Below are positions 1-9,593 of a stretch of 64,000 bases of DNA, piece after piece. Position 1 is the first letter of the stretch. Every line of letters starts with the position of its first letter. The notes under the pieces are model-generated. The model was not told the DNA's origin and made no database searches. It saw only the letters and a list, made by a program, of their open reading frames with translations. Made by a program: the position numbers and the translations under genes. The stretch comes from Candidatus Nitrosocosmicus oleophilus (GTDB taxonomy: Archaea > Thermoproteota > Nitrososphaeria > Nitrososphaerales > Nitrososphaeraceae), in assembly GCF_000802205.1 (NCBI RefSeq), contig NZ_CP012850.1, forward strand, positions 2,754,587-2,818,586, in the 5' to 3' direction.

Positions 1-138
1 ATGTTCAGGGATGAAATTAATTCACACAAATTGGAACAATTTTTTGAGGAACTTTTATCGCGAAAGGGGCAAGTTACTGATACAAAATATGTAGGGGATG
101 TGGTCATCATCAGTTTAAATGAAGCAGTAGCTCAATAG
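1..138 (+). CDS. C-terminal part of an unidentified ORF, cut by the window edge
   Basis: An open frame runs from base 1 to a TAG at 136-138 and would give 45 residues beginning MFRDEINSHKLEQFFEELLS. The ATG at base 1 may be an internal methionine, since the window starts there. The peptide is charged and probably helical, with no motif I recognise. It converges with the minus-strand gene that ends 22 bases downstream. Confidence 0.4.
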   Translation: MFRDEINSHKLEQFFEELLSRKGQVTDTKYVGDVVIISLNEAVAQ

Positions 139-160
139 TCCAAATTATAAAAAAATTGTT

Positions 161-493
161 TCACACATAATCCCTATTGAACTCATCAAGAATGAGTTGA
201 TAGACTTTCTCAAAATACAAGGCCGTCGCGTATGGCATCAAAGGCATAAAATCTCTTATGGTTTCAAGAACCAAAGGAACTGCACGCTTTGACAATTTAA
301 TTTCAAACTTCATCCAAAGAATTCGATTCTGAGTAAATACTATTTTTTCACCTAACTCTTTACTACAAACTTCCTTAGCTTTGTCCTCAACGCGTTTGTA
401 CCAATACGCAAGTACCTCCGGGTCCAATCCACCGCCAAGATTTGTAATATTATTACAATAATCTAGTATTAGATCGTCAGTTCCATTCTTCAT
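161..493 (-). CDS. Hypothetical 110-aa protein
   Basis: Complete frame from an ATG at 493 to a stop at 161. The protein is soluble, with mixed charge, aromatic residues near LAYWYKRVEDKAKEVC and a hydrophobic C-terminal half. No signal peptide, membrane span or known motif is visible. It lies on the same strand as the CoaD-type gene to its right, about 65 bases downstream of that gene's stop, so co-transcription is possible. Length and codon texture suggest a real gene; the function is unknown. Confidence 0.65.
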   Translation of the reverse strand: MKNGTDDLILDYCNNITNLGGGLDPEVLAYWYKRVEDKAKEVCSKELGEKIVFTQNRILWMKFEIKLSKRAVPLVLETIRDFMPLMPYATALYFEKVYQLILDEFNRDYV

Positions 494-559
494 TTTATGA
501 AACTAATTTCAACTTAAAAAATTTATCACTGGGTATTAAATTTATTTGATAAAATAAGA

Positions 560-1051
560 TTATTTTTTATTTTTTATTGTATTGCCCATCTGATCAATCT
601 CATTTGCTCTTATACGACTGGAAGAAATTGGTAAGCCATCTTGGGCCAATTTCAATTCAACTGAAACTATATCAATTACAGGAAGACCCATTCTTGTCCT
701 GACTTCATTAACATGTTTTCCTTTGTAACTCGTTTCAGTACTTGCTACCATACAATCAACTTTTTCGGAAAACATTAACGGTCCAAATACATCCTCAAGT
801 TTTGTAATTTCGTAGAAGTTGGACCCAACTTCCATCTCAATGATTTTGACTAGATTTTGTTTTCGTACTTCATATGAATTGTTTATTTTTTTCATTAATC
901 TTTCTTTTACTAAATTATCTGATGATAAACCTATTATGACGAATTTTCCTATCTCAAATGATTTTTTCAACAGTTCAATATGTCCAATGTGTAAAATATC
1001 AAACGTACCGCCCATGGCTACGCATTCATATTTTTTCAATAGAGGTGTCAT
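560..1051 (-). CDS. coaD: Archaeal phosphopantetheine adenylyltransferase
   Basis: Nucleotidyltransferase of the cytidylyltransferase superfamily. In the family it transfers AMP from ATP to 4'-phosphopantetheine in coenzyme A synthesis. The frame opens farther upstream (1105), but I place the start at the ATG at 1051 (MTPLLKKYECVAMGGTFD), because the extra 18 residues are not family-like and would crowd the divergent promoter. Visible signatures are the nucleotide-binding GGTFDILHIGH segment with HxGH at residues 21-24, and ISSSRIRANEI near the C-terminus, matching the ISS-R loop of these enzymes. At about 163 residues it has the usual archaeal length. It is transcribed divergently from the ferredoxin gene. 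The specific substrate is inferred from resemblance to the archaeal CoaD family. Confidence 0.85.
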   Translation of the reverse strand: MTPLLKKYECVAMGGTFDILHIGHIELLKKSFEIGKFVIIGLSSDNLVKERLMKKINNSYEVRKQNLVKIIEMEVGSNFYEITKLEDVFGPLMFSEKVDCMVASTETSYKGKHVNEVRTRMGLPVIDIVSVELKLAQDGLPISSSRIRANEIDQMGNTIKNKK

Positions 1052-1105
1052 ATAAAAAAATAATATAAAATTATTGATTTCACAGTCAAACCCAGGTTTT
1101 GACAA

Positions 1106-1122
1106 ATTTATAAATACCTAAT
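1106..1122 (+). promoter_or_regulatory. TATA box of the ferredoxin gene
   Basis: The A/T-rich TTTATAAATACC stretch centred near 1113 lies about 25 bases upstream of the proposed TTG start at 1139. Archaeal TATA boxes sit about 26 bases before the transcription start, so the message is probably leaderless or nearly so. This spacing supports the TTG start. Confidence 0.5.
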
Positions 1123-1138
1123 TGAGGATAGATAACTA

Positions 1139-1789
1139 TTGTCATCTACAGTTGCAGAATATATCTGTGAAGATTGTGGTTCTTTACTAATTCATTTGAA
1201 TCCAACTACGCTGCAGAGCATAATAGAGGTTCACTCGCAATTATGTCCCATAAAAAGACAAAAAATTCTTGCTAATGCAGAAGCTGAGAAACTAAAGAAA
1301 GTCTCCGGTACACGGAATGCAAACATCCCAGTTCAAGCTACCCAGATAGTAAGTGGTGCCCCACCAAGTGCTGCATCCATACCTCAACAAGTTGTAGCAC
1401 CCAGTATGAGTGAGGGCGGTGCCAATTCATCCCTACCATTGACAGGCACTGGAACAGACTACCAGGCAGCAGAAGGTCCAATAGATACTGGCTTTAAGTC
1501 AAAGAGACAATCTGCAGGGAAGTTTCACGGAATCCAAGTATGGGGTCCATACGATGCACCTGGACAGCTCGGGATCTGGGGTACTGATGTGTGCGTTGAT
1601 TTTGACATTTGTATTTCAGATGGTGCTTGTATTGATGCATGCCCTGTAAATGTTTATGAATGGCTTGATACACCAGGACATCCTGCTTCAGAGAGGAAAC
1701 CATTTATGATTAGAGAAAAGGATTGTATTTTTTGTTTGGCGTGCGAAAATGTCTGTCCTCCTCAAGCGATTAAAATATTTGTAAAATAG
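1139..1789 (+). CDS. Zinc-type dicluster ferredoxin with N-terminal Cys/His extension
   Basis: Electron carrier of 216 residues. The C-terminal ~90 residues resemble the zinc-containing ferredoxins of Sulfolobus-type archaea (GxxVWGPYDAPGQLGIWG, then two cluster motifs). Cluster I is CISDGACIDACP: Asp replaces the second Cys, as in the Sulfolobus protein where this site holds a [3Fe-4S] cluster. Cluster II is CIFCLACENVCP, a full [4Fe-4S] motif. The N-terminus has CEDCGSLL and HSQLCP, a plausible zinc finger, followed by a Ser/Pro/Ala-rich linker of about 80 residues (60-140). The start is TTG, the only sensible initiator behind the TATA box. The physiological partner is not shown by the sequence. 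Confidence 0.85.
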   Translation: MSSTVAEYICEDCGSLLIHLNPTTLQSIIEVHSQLCPIKRQKILANAEAEKLKKVSGTRNANIPVQATQIVSGAPPSAASIPQQVVAPSMSEGGANSSLPLTGTGTDYQAAEGPIDTGFKSKRQSAGKFHGIQVWGPYDAPGQLGIWGTDVCVDFDICISDGACIDACPVNVYEWLDTPGHPASERKPFMIREKDCIFCLACENVCPPQAIKIFVK

Positions 1790-1814
1790 TATAGTACGAT
1801 CTAAACTGTTAGAT

Positions 1815-2552
1815 TTAACTATCCTCTTTGATATATTTATAAATTCTATAGTTTAATTTGCTATTGTACTTCATGGCAGTATCCCACTTTGAATTTCGTT
1901 CTTCATATAGAGCAACAAAATATTTCTTTTGGCTCAAATCAAGATTATGAAAAATGTTTTGACCTACAATAACTTCCCCAGGAAATGATAATGATGTAAT
2001 TTTAGCAGCTATACTTATACTAAACCCTATCAGGTCGATATGAGCGTGAGCAACATTTTTTCCATACAGTAAAACATGTGCACTACCAGATTCAATGCCG
2101 ATCTTCACAGAAATTTCAGGGATTGATTGTTTCTTAAATACTGGGTTGATCCCTTTCCCTATTACTTTCTGTATGTAGCGCGCACAATCCAAAGAATTTA
2201 TTGTTGCTTTTTTTTGATCATAGTCTGATGGGAATAGCCCGATCACAGCATCTCCCACGAATTTTAGCACATACCCTCCGAATTTTTCAATAGACAGGCT
2301 TACTTCTTGGGAGAAGATTTGTATAATCAAGGCCAAATCAAGTGATGGTAGGTCATGGGACAGTTGAGTAGAGCCTGCTATGTCCACATACATCACTACA
2401 ACATTTGTTTTGCTATTGACTTTCCTTTGTAAATACTTCCTACATGAATCATTAGACAGATCGATGAGCAATCCTCTATTTTCTAGACTATAAGACACCC
2501 GGTCTTGAACACTCTTTACGAAATCAAAATCTCCTGATTCAAAATTTTTCAT
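1815..2552 (-). CDS. Class III nucleotidyl cyclase-like protein
   Basis: 245-residue soluble protein with an adenylate/guanylate cyclase catalytic-type core. VVVMYVDIAGSTQLS (about residues 51-65) carries the metal-binding Asp in the usual position, and GGYVLKFVGDAVIGLFP holds the second FVGDA Asp. Family members make cAMP or cGMP from the nucleoside triphosphate, but divergent archaeal homologues may lack activity. There is no membrane span or sensor domain, so it would act in the cytoplasm. It converges with the ferredoxin gene, with 25 bases between stops. The ATG at 2552 is the natural start. Confidence 0.75.
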   Translation of the reverse strand: MKNFESGDFDFVKSVQDRVSYSLENRGLLIDLSNDSCRKYLQRKVNSKTNVVVMYVDIAGSTQLSHDLPSLDLALIIQIFSQEVSLSIEKFGGYVLKFVGDAVIGLFPSDYDQKKATINSLDCARYIQKVIGKGINPVFKKQSIPEISVKIGIESGSAHVLLYGKNVAHAHIDLIGFSISIAAKITSLSFPGEVIVGQNIFHNLDLSQKKYFVALYEERNSKWDTAMKYNSKLNYRIYKYIKEDS

Positions 2553-2806
2553 CTAGATCTAAAAATGGTAATTCTGCCTAGTTTATTCGTTATGAGGATT
2601 AATTCTACAGCCTATTCTAGTTCTATTCTCATAATAGAAGTAGAAATATTCCCTATAGCTAAGAAAAACTAGATCAATGATTCTTATATTTATTATTATT
2701 CCCACTGATTTTGTCTAAACCATATGTCAGCAGAAACCAAATTTTACCCCCTACTAACTGGTAATATGCCTTTGAAAACAATATGGAACAATTAAAAGCA
2801 ATTCTG

Positions 2807-3229
2807 TTACAGATCAAACTTCTTTATGGTAAATGATGTTATCATACGAATAGCAAAAATTCCCACGAAAAATATTATAGTATTGTAGATATCTGGATTA
2901 GGCCCCTCTCTGAATAAACTCGAAATTACTAAGATGAGTCTTAAAACCGCATTGGCACATTCAAATTCTAATGCGAATAACAATCCATTCGCTAAAATAG
3001 GAATTATAGAGATTTTTGGTTCTCTAGTACTGTCATTTGATATGACATTCACATGCTTCATGAAAATATGAAAAAAGAATTTGCTTGCTGGGATTTTTTT
3101 TGAATCAACGACTAAGGCCCTGCGAAGTAGTAACAATAGTAGCTGTCCTATAGTAATAAGTATAATACTAATCGCGATTACGTCAATGACATAAGTTAAA
3201 AAAAGAACAATAGCTTCTAATGTAATCAT
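2807..3229 (-). CDS. DUF1622 family membrane protein (copy 1)
   Basis: 140-residue membrane protein. Hydrophobic segments lie at about residues 4-36, 75-105 and 115-135. The ALEFECANAVLRLILV segment resembles the conserved core of DUF1622 proteins, which are small integral membrane proteins of unknown function. It is followed upstream on the same strand by a second member of the family at 3300-3695, so the two look like a tandem duplication and may form a hetero-oligomer (inference). Confidence 0.7.
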   Translation of the reverse strand: MITLEAIVLFLTYVIDVIAISIILITIGQLLLLLLRRALVVDSKKIPASKFFFHIFMKHVNVISNDSTREPKISIIPILANGLLFALEFECANAVLRLILVISSLFREGPNPDIYNTIIFFVGIFAIRMITSFTIKKFDL

Positions 3230-3299
3230 TCTAACACCCTTTCAGGCTCATGCGCCTAATGCGAGAATTTTTTATTATTATCTATTAACATACCAAACC

Positions 3300-3695
3300 C
3301 TAGGTCATCTTGTTGTGTCTGTCTATTTCCTTTGATAGCGACCAACTTAATACTATTCGAATGGTAACGATAACTCCCAAAATCAGAAGCTCTTTTATTC
3401 CTGGAATTCGCATCGTCTTAATAATATCACTTCCTATTTCAAAATCTAACGCTAGTAAAATACCTCTAGCCAATCGTAACCTGATTGATTCCTTATCCAT
3501 AGTTTGATCCTTAATTGGATTCTTAAGGATTTTGAGAAAGGAAATTAAGGCCATAATGACCGAAATGATAATAACTGAAGCAGCTAGTATATCAATTCCG
3601 AAGGTAATCAAGTCAATATAATAAGATCTGATTGCCTCAATAGGAATCAAGCCATTCAAATCAAGAATCACTTCTTTCGCTGGAAAGAATATCAA
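3300..3695 (-). CDS. DUF1622 family membrane protein (copy 2)
   Basis: 131 residues, with hydrophobic segments at about 24-50, 78-95 and 102-120. The LARGILLALDFEIGSDIIKT segment is the best match to the DUF1622 core. It lies 70 bases upstream of copy 1 on the same strand, and the two probably share a transcript. The ATG at 3695 gives an N-terminus with a short soluble lead; an internal start is possible. Function unknown. Confidence 0.72.
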   Translation of the reverse strand: MIFFPAKEVILDLNGLIPIEAIRSYYIDLITFGIDILAASVIIISVIMALISFLKILKNPIKDQTMDKESIRLRLARGILLALDFEIGSDIIKTMRIPGIKELLILGVIVTIRIVLSWSLSKEIDRHNKMT

Positions 3696-3767
3696 TCTAC
3701 TATGTATTTTATTTTCATCTACTTTACGCTATTGCATAAATGACGTGATTATATTGCCTGGGATTAA

Positions 3768-5444
3768 CTATTCATGAAATCGATCACTTCTAAAAAGTAA
3801 CTCATTGCGATCAGCATCGATATCAATCGCTATAACTACAGGGATATGTAAAGACTTTGTTGCCTCCCTTAAGACGTAAGAAAATTCGTCCGTACTGGTT
3901 ACCCTATACCCTTTTGCCCCAAAGCTCTCGGCAAGTTTGACGAAATCAGGATTATTGAAATTTGTAAAAACGTTCCTTCCGAATTCTAACCTTTGTTTTG
4001 TAGAAATCACACCCAAATCCGAGTCACACCATACGACAACAATGATCGGAAGTTGTAATCGTACTGCTGTTTCTAGTTCTTGAACATTCATCAAGAAACC
4101 ACCATCCCCACACATTGCCACCACCTTCCGAGAGGGACAAGCTAGCTGAGCACCAATTGCTCCTGGAAGTGCAAATCCCATCGAACAAAATCCATTACTT
4201 ATTATGCAGGTATTGGGACTGTAAGTCTTGAAGATTTTAGCTATCCACAATTTGTGAGCTCCAACATCTGATATCAATATATCTTCTGAAGAAAGTACAT
4301 TCCTAACATCATGAATTAGTTTTTCAGGTTTGATAGGATAAGATTCATCATCCATAAACTGCTCAACACGCCAATCCACTTCTTTCTTAATTTTTCGAAA
4401 TCTTGCCTTCGCGAGAGTTATTTCTTGTTTATTGATAGAATTTATTTGAATTTCATTCTGGTATCTCTTTACAGAATTCATGAGTAAATTTATGGTTAAG
4501 TTTAAGTCACCAGAAATTTCTATGTCAGGATTGTAGTAGTTATCAACTTCCGCAGAAGTAGAATCAATATGAATTATTTTTTTTAGATTTGATCCATTCC
4601 AATTTTTAGGACTGTATTCAACCAAGTCATATCCTATAGAAATTACAACATCGGCTAATTTCAAAGCGTGTAATGCGTAGTCGGATTCTTTTATCCCAAT
4701 AGTTCCCATATGAGTTGGTGAATTATCTGAGATCACGCCCTTACCCATGAAGGTATTCATTGAATAAAATCCGGTTAAATTTGCAAACCTTCTAATAATA
4801 TTTGAAGCGTTGTTCCGAATACAGCCATTTCCGACTAGAATAACAGGTGCATTTGAATTCAATATCATTTTAGAGGCACCATGCAGTGTTGATCGTGTCG
4901 GGCCCGATACTATACCACTTTTACGACTTAGTGGTTGCAATAATGATTCCATTTTCGCCACATCAACTGGTAAATCAAGATGAGTTGCCCCTTTTTTTTC
5001 TTCAGCAGCAATCTTGAAAGCCCTTCTCAGAATTTCAGGTATACCATCGGCATCTCTGATAGACCATGTCCATTTGGTAATTGGAGTAAACATTGTTACA
5101 GGATCCATATTCTGATGAGATTCTTTATGCATCTTGGTAATTTCAGTTTGACCGGTAATTGCAAGCAGTGGAGATCGGTCCATATTAGCACTTGCTACCC
5201 CAGTAGTAAGGTTAGTAGCCCCCGGACCAAGTGTTGCGAGACATACACCGACTTTATTTGTTAACCTCCCATAAACATCTGCCATGAATGCAGCCGCCTG
5301 TTCGTGTCTCGCCAAGATAAATTTTATAGTTTCTGATTCTGATATTGATATTGTAAGATCATTTGTTTCCTCACCAGGGATTCCAAAAATATATTCGACA
5401 TTTTCAGCCTCAAGGCACTTGACAAATAGGTCAGAAGCTTTCAT
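3768..5444 (-). CDS. Acetolactate synthase-like thiamine diphosphate enzyme
   Basis: 558 residues, the normal length for the acetolactate synthase/pyruvate oxidase family. The catalytic Glu is in GIPGEE (E25); the middle domain carries the NAPVILVGNG segment; the ThDP motif begins CGDGGFLMNVQELETAVRL (GDG 446-448). Overall it most resembles the catabolic AlsS group, which condenses two pyruvates to acetolactate. One oddity: where family members have Asn as a Mg2+ ligand (WVDNG-type), this protein has WCDSD, with Ser at 475. Substrate and activity are therefore uncertain. No small regulatory subunit or acetolactate decarboxylase is adjacent. Confidence 0.78.
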   Translation of the reverse strand: MKASDLFVKCLEAENVEYIFGIPGEETNDLTISISESETIKFILARHEQAAAFMADVYGRLTNKVGVCLATLGPGATNLTTGVASANMDRSPLLAITGQTEITKMHKESHQNMDPVTMFTPITKWTWSIRDADGIPEILRRAFKIAAEEKKGATHLDLPVDVAKMESLLQPLSRKSGIVSGPTRSTLHGASKMILNSNAPVILVGNGCIRNNASNIIRRFANLTGFYSMNTFMGKGVISDNSPTHMGTIGIKESDYALHALKLADVVISIGYDLVEYSPKNWNGSNLKKIIHIDSTSAEVDNYYNPDIEISGDLNLTINLLMNSVKRYQNEIQINSINKQEITLAKARFRKIKKEVDWRVEQFMDDESYPIKPEKLIHDVRNVLSSEDILISDVGAHKLWIAKIFKTYSPNTCIISNGFCSMGFALPGAIGAQLACPSRKVVAMCGDGGFLMNVQELETAVRLQLPIIVVVWCDSDLGVISTKQRLEFGRNVFTNFNNPDFVKLAESFGAKGYRVTSTDEFSYVLREATKSLHIPVVIAIDIDADRNELLFRSDRFHE

Positions 5445-6830
5445 CTATGAAAGGATGCAACAGTTCAATCATAAAAATATGATCCAATGTTGTAATACAA
5501 CCTGATGAGGGTAAACCAAGATTGTCCTAACATTAGATAATATGAAATATATCCACAGCTCATTTATTAAAAGATGAAAAAAATTAAAAGTCGGCCGGAT
5601 GACTACATTCAAGCTAGCAATCAGAGTTTGAATAGCCAAAAAGTTTTTCCAAGTTTAAGAATAAATTCGTTACAAAAAAATGGATTTGATGTTCATACTC
5701 TACTTTTGTCATATCCAAAAAATATTTAGATTAGTCAAAAAAGAACAAAAAGAAACTAACCTAGAATTATCATTCGATTCCCAGTATTACCTTTTCTTTC
5801 TCCTTTTTTACCTCATAGTTGATAACAGAGGCCACAAAAATTGTTAGTCAACATTTTTGATTTGAGATGACATAGTTACTGCAGCAGCTTCATTTTATAA
5901 TCCGCCATATGTGTTACAGAGAGACAAATAATTCTAGAATTAATTTCTGCCGACTGTTCCTGTAAAATATACAACTCTATTCATAGTATAAAGAAATTGT
6001 GGAATCAGAAGGGCCAAATTCTATTTCAGGGTATAAATAATATCAATCATAGGTTATCAAAAAACGAACTTATCGTATTAGATGAGACAATGATCGCCTA
6101 CCTTCAAACAGATAGTTATTTCGAGCGACATACGTTATAAAGATTAGACTATTTTTCTCTGGAAATAAATCTTGGTAGGATTTTTCATTTGATGGCTATA
6201 GATACCATCAAATATGAGAAAGTGGTCAAAAGTAAGCATATAAAGTCTCAACCTTAGACCTAATTCATTTTGTTTACGACCAAGTGCAGGTGTTACCCAT
6301 GACTTTCACAAAATACAGAATGTTCTTGTACTAATAATATATTGCGCGTTAATTCAAGTATCGTCAGAGTGAACATGGCAATCCAAAGTTGCACTAAATA
6401 CACTGGGTTGGATGGGAAAAGGAGTATTGCGGGATACGCTCCATTAAGATAAGAGCAGAGTAGTCCCGGTCAATCCTACTCACATGAGCTATAGTCAGTA
6501 TTTGAAATCACACTTAGGTTATTGAACTTGCATGTTGAGATTTGGATAAAATTATGTTATAATTATACTAATGCAAATAATGGTGGTTCTTAGATTAACT
6601 CTAACTGAATCCACAATAATTCTTATTGAATATGGCTACAAAGATAGTGCAGATGTAATGCTTTGGGCTGTCAAGATGACAATAATAAACACATAAATAA
6701 AAAAACCAGGTTTGAACTCTTACTTCTTAATATACATGCAAAAACAAAGGAGGAATTGAAATCAGAAATTTAAGTATTATCAGCTTAACTTTGGAATCAC
6801 TTTATATTTCAGATCAAATAAGGAATTTAC
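5445..6830. other. 1.4-kb A/T-rich intergenic region
   Basis: I see no coding frame of convincing length, no tRNA and no strong repeat here. It separates two divergent genes and so must hold both promoters. The left 120 bases probably serve the ThDP enzyme and the right 100 the cyclophilin. Confidence 0.4.
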
Positions 6831-8183
6831 ATGTCACTTAAAATCTTGATACCAATATTTATCGGAGTCGTATTAGGCAATGGGTCCGCTTATATGTTAC
6901 AAGAAAGTAATAGTCAACTTTCAATAAATGATACCAGTTTCTTATCGGATGCTACTTCAAATTATTCATTTATGGTAGATCCAAATGCATCAACTGAGTC
7001 AAATGGATTGCAAATGGGTAACCAACCCTCAATGAATTCATCCAACTTAAATGACTTGATACTTTTGGAAGATCAATTAAAGTTGGCCCAAGAGAAAATT
7101 GAGCAAGCGGATATCAAAAACAAGGATTGGAGAAATTATACAAGCAACAATCTAGGTTTATCATTGGAATATCCTATCGACGTTCATTTGCAAAAGGAGG
7201 GGAAAGAAACTCGGTTTGATCCCGATAAGGATTTAAAGATAGGCAGCATAGAGAAGGATGGATTCAGTATTAGTCCTAGTATTTATAGTCAAAATTCTAC
7301 GGATTTTTCGAATGTAGTTCTACATGCAAAGGAATCTCATCTTAACATGAATCTAAACGATTCATATCTAATGTTAGTGGAAGATATTACACCCATGAGT
7401 ATTCATGATGATACTGGTTTGTCTTACTTAATATCATTGATCGATAATGGTCTAGAAAAATCCCTTTTTGTATCTAATAATACATTCCTATCTCATAACG
7501 ATAATATTTATAGGTTCGTATTTGTTACCAATACTGATCAATACAATAAAACAAATGCAATTTTTAATCATTTACTAAACTCAATAAAATGGAATGTCAA
7601 TCAGGCTAATGCTAATTCGACAACTTTTGCTCTTGCGAATAAGAGCTTCATGCCAAATAGTAGTGGTACTGCAATAGATAACCTGACCTCCGTAAACAAC
7701 ACAACAACTATCGAAACTACTCAAGGACCAATAAAAATTGAGTTTTATCCTGATGTGGCCCCAAAGCATGTCAAGAATTTTAAAGATCTCGCTAACAGCG
7801 GGTTTTACGATGGAGTAGTATTTCATAGGATAGTACCAGGATTCGTAATACAGGCTGGCGATCCAAACACAAAGAATAGTAACATTAGTCGAGATACCTG
7901 GGGAACTGGAGGTCCAGGGTATACCATAAATCAAGAATTTAACAAAATACCCCATGAAAGGGGAATACTATCCATGGCCCGTATGCCTGATCCAAACAGT
8001 GCGGGATCTCAATTCTTTATTGTACTAAATAATTCAAAATTCTTAGACGGTCAATACACTGTATTCGGAAAGGTTATAGAGGGAATGGAGATTGCAGATA
8101 AGATAGCAAATGTTACCACCAATTCAATGGATCAACCTCTGAATCAAGATTTAGCGAGAATAAACAAGATAATGATTAATTAG
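6831..8183 (+). CDS. Secreted cyclophilin-type peptidyl-prolyl isomerase with PsbP-like N-terminal domain
   Basis: 450 residues. An N-terminal hydrophobic segment (MSLKILIPIFIGVVLGNGSA) indicates export or membrane anchoring. Residues about 98-250 contain NNLGLSLEYPIDVHL, the start of a PsbP-like domain that recurs in three other secreted proteins of this window (24.6, 39.2 and 57.8 kb). From about residue 287 there is a complete cyclophilin domain: GPIKIEFYPDVAPKHVKNF, FYDGVVFHRIVPGFVIQAGD and SAGSQFFIVL carry the active-site Arg, Phe and Gln positions. The likely role is proline isomerisation during folding of exported proteins in the pseudoperiplasm. The domain fusion is seen; its benefit is inference. 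Confidence 0.85.
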   Translation: MSLKILIPIFIGVVLGNGSAYMLQESNSQLSINDTSFLSDATSNYSFMVDPNASTESNGLQMGNQPSMNSSNLNDLILLEDQLKLAQEKIEQADIKNKDWRNYTSNNLGLSLEYPIDVHLQKEGKETRFDPDKDLKIGSIEKDGFSISPSIYSQNSTDFSNVVLHAKESHLNMNLNDSYLMLVEDITPMSIHDDTGLSYLISLIDNGLEKSLFVSNNTFLSHNDNIYRFVFVTNTDQYNKTNAIFNHLLNSIKWNVNQANANSTTFALANKSFMPNSSGTAIDNLTSVNNTTTIETTQGPIKIEFYPDVAPKHVKNFKDLANSGFYDGVVFHRIVPGFVIQAGDPNTKNSNISRDTWGTGGPGYTINQEFNKIPHERGILSMARMPDPNSAGSQFFIVLNNSKFLDGQYTVFGKVIEGMEIADKIANVTTNSMDQPLNQDLARINKIMIN

Positions 8184-8270
8184 AAATAGCCTTTGGATAT
8201 GGATACCTTTTCACATAATAGATTAACGGCATTGAAAAAAAAATTTATGATTTACGATCGGTTAATCATA

Positions 8271-8298
8271 AATCATGAATAAATCCTATTCATGATTC
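8271..8298. other. Inverted repeat downstream of the cyclophilin gene
   Basis: AATCATGAAT at 8271-8280 is the exact complement of ATTCATGATT at 8289-8298, with an 8-base loop. It lies 88 bases after the stop codon. It could be a transcript-end hairpin or a dyad operator; the sequence alone does not decide. Confidence 0.4.
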
Positions 8299-9176
8299 GT
8301 TAATGATTCTTATCGATCAACAACACTAATCAAAGATAACATTTGAATAAGAACATCTATCTTTTGTACCTAATGACATTCCCTGATGTTTTGAGTTTAT
8401 ATATTTATGCTGCAACACAAATGCATTAGTATCTATATATATAGGACCCATGGTGGATAACAAACCTATTTTAATAATTCTGTCAAAAAACAGAATCAAT
8501 TATTTATAGAACCAGTGTATTCTAGTTTAAAAAAAGCAACTTTGAAATAATCTGATCGAATTGATGTTTAAGTTACTTAATGAAGGGTACAAGACCAAGT
8601 TAGTGACAACCATGTAAAGCTGCGGTATCAATCCTAGACATGGAAACGTGACAATACTTTTCGATAGGACAGGTATAGAGACTTTAAAATAACAGAAAGT
8701 TTCATGCCGTCAATGACAAAAAATAAAATTTTGTAAAAGGAATTAAAATAAAATTCAGCAGGATAACTTTTCAGATACATTTTTGCCAAAAGCCAAATAA
8801 AACCATAATTGTGTTGTACATAAAGATACCTTGAATGTACACTTATCTGTCTATCTCAACAATTAATCCCCACTACAAATAACTTTTCATCTAACGAATC
8901 TGAAATTACACCTCAATTATTGACACAAAGTCTTTGCCAGATGTTTCCATACTAGCGGATAAAACCTGAGTAGGTATATTTATCCCCACCTAACAATTAA
9001 CAAATCTGTATTTGTCGATCATTTAAACCAAACATTATCAAATTTGATACAAATAAGATAAGATAAATCCGAGTTTGGCTAGTCCTGTTGAATAACAATT
9101 GCCATATCAACTTCAGAAGCAGATGTTTTTCAAAAATAAGAGTTTGGGTCTTAATTGCATTTTGAGTGGCCTTTTA
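8299..9176. other. Non-coding stretch of about 0.9 kb
   Basis: A/T-rich and without a supportable gene. It lies between the ends of the converging cyclophilin and response regulator genes. Confidence 0.35.
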
Positions 9177-9593
9177 TTATTTCTCCAAAAGAGTTTTAAC
9201 GGTACTAATTAGTTTAATTAATGAAAATGGTTTATGCATAATCCTATCGATTTTTACACCGTCGTTCAAGTTATCATGGACTTCGAGATCTGAGACATCA
9301 TATGCAGACATCAAAATTGTCTTGATCGATGGATCAATCCTCTTGATTTCATTTATTAATTGATAGCCATTAACTTTGGGCATGCGAATATCTACTAAGA
9401 TCATGCTGTATTTCTTGTATCGCACTTTCAATTCGTTTAAGGCTACTGAAGAATCATCAAATGTAACTACTTTAAGTCTTTGTAATTCTAATGCTTTTTT
9501 ATAAACAAAGAGTAAATCTTTTTCATCGTCAATAATCGCTATGCTAGGCTCACCTATCCGATTATATGACGCTCCAGGGTTACGATGGGACAA
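9177..9593 (-). CDS. Stand-alone response regulator receiver protein
   Basis: 138 residues comprising only a CheY-like receiver domain. The acidic pair is D22/D23 in AIIDDEKDL, the phospho-acceptor is D68 in LVDIRMP, the switch Ser is S96 in ILMSAYD, and the conserved Lys is K121 in MHKPF. No DNA-binding output domain follows, so signalling would be by protein contact or phosphotransfer. No histidine kinase is adjacent. A decayed receiver domain of the same type lies at about 42.6 kb. Confidence 0.85.
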   Translation of the reverse strand: MSHRNPGASYNRIGEPSIAIIDDEKDLLFVYKKALELQRLKVVTFDDSSVALNELKVRYKKYSMILVDIRMPKVNGYQLINEIKRIDPSIKTILMSAYDVSDLEVHDNLNDGVKIDRIMHKPFSLIKLISTVKTLLEK

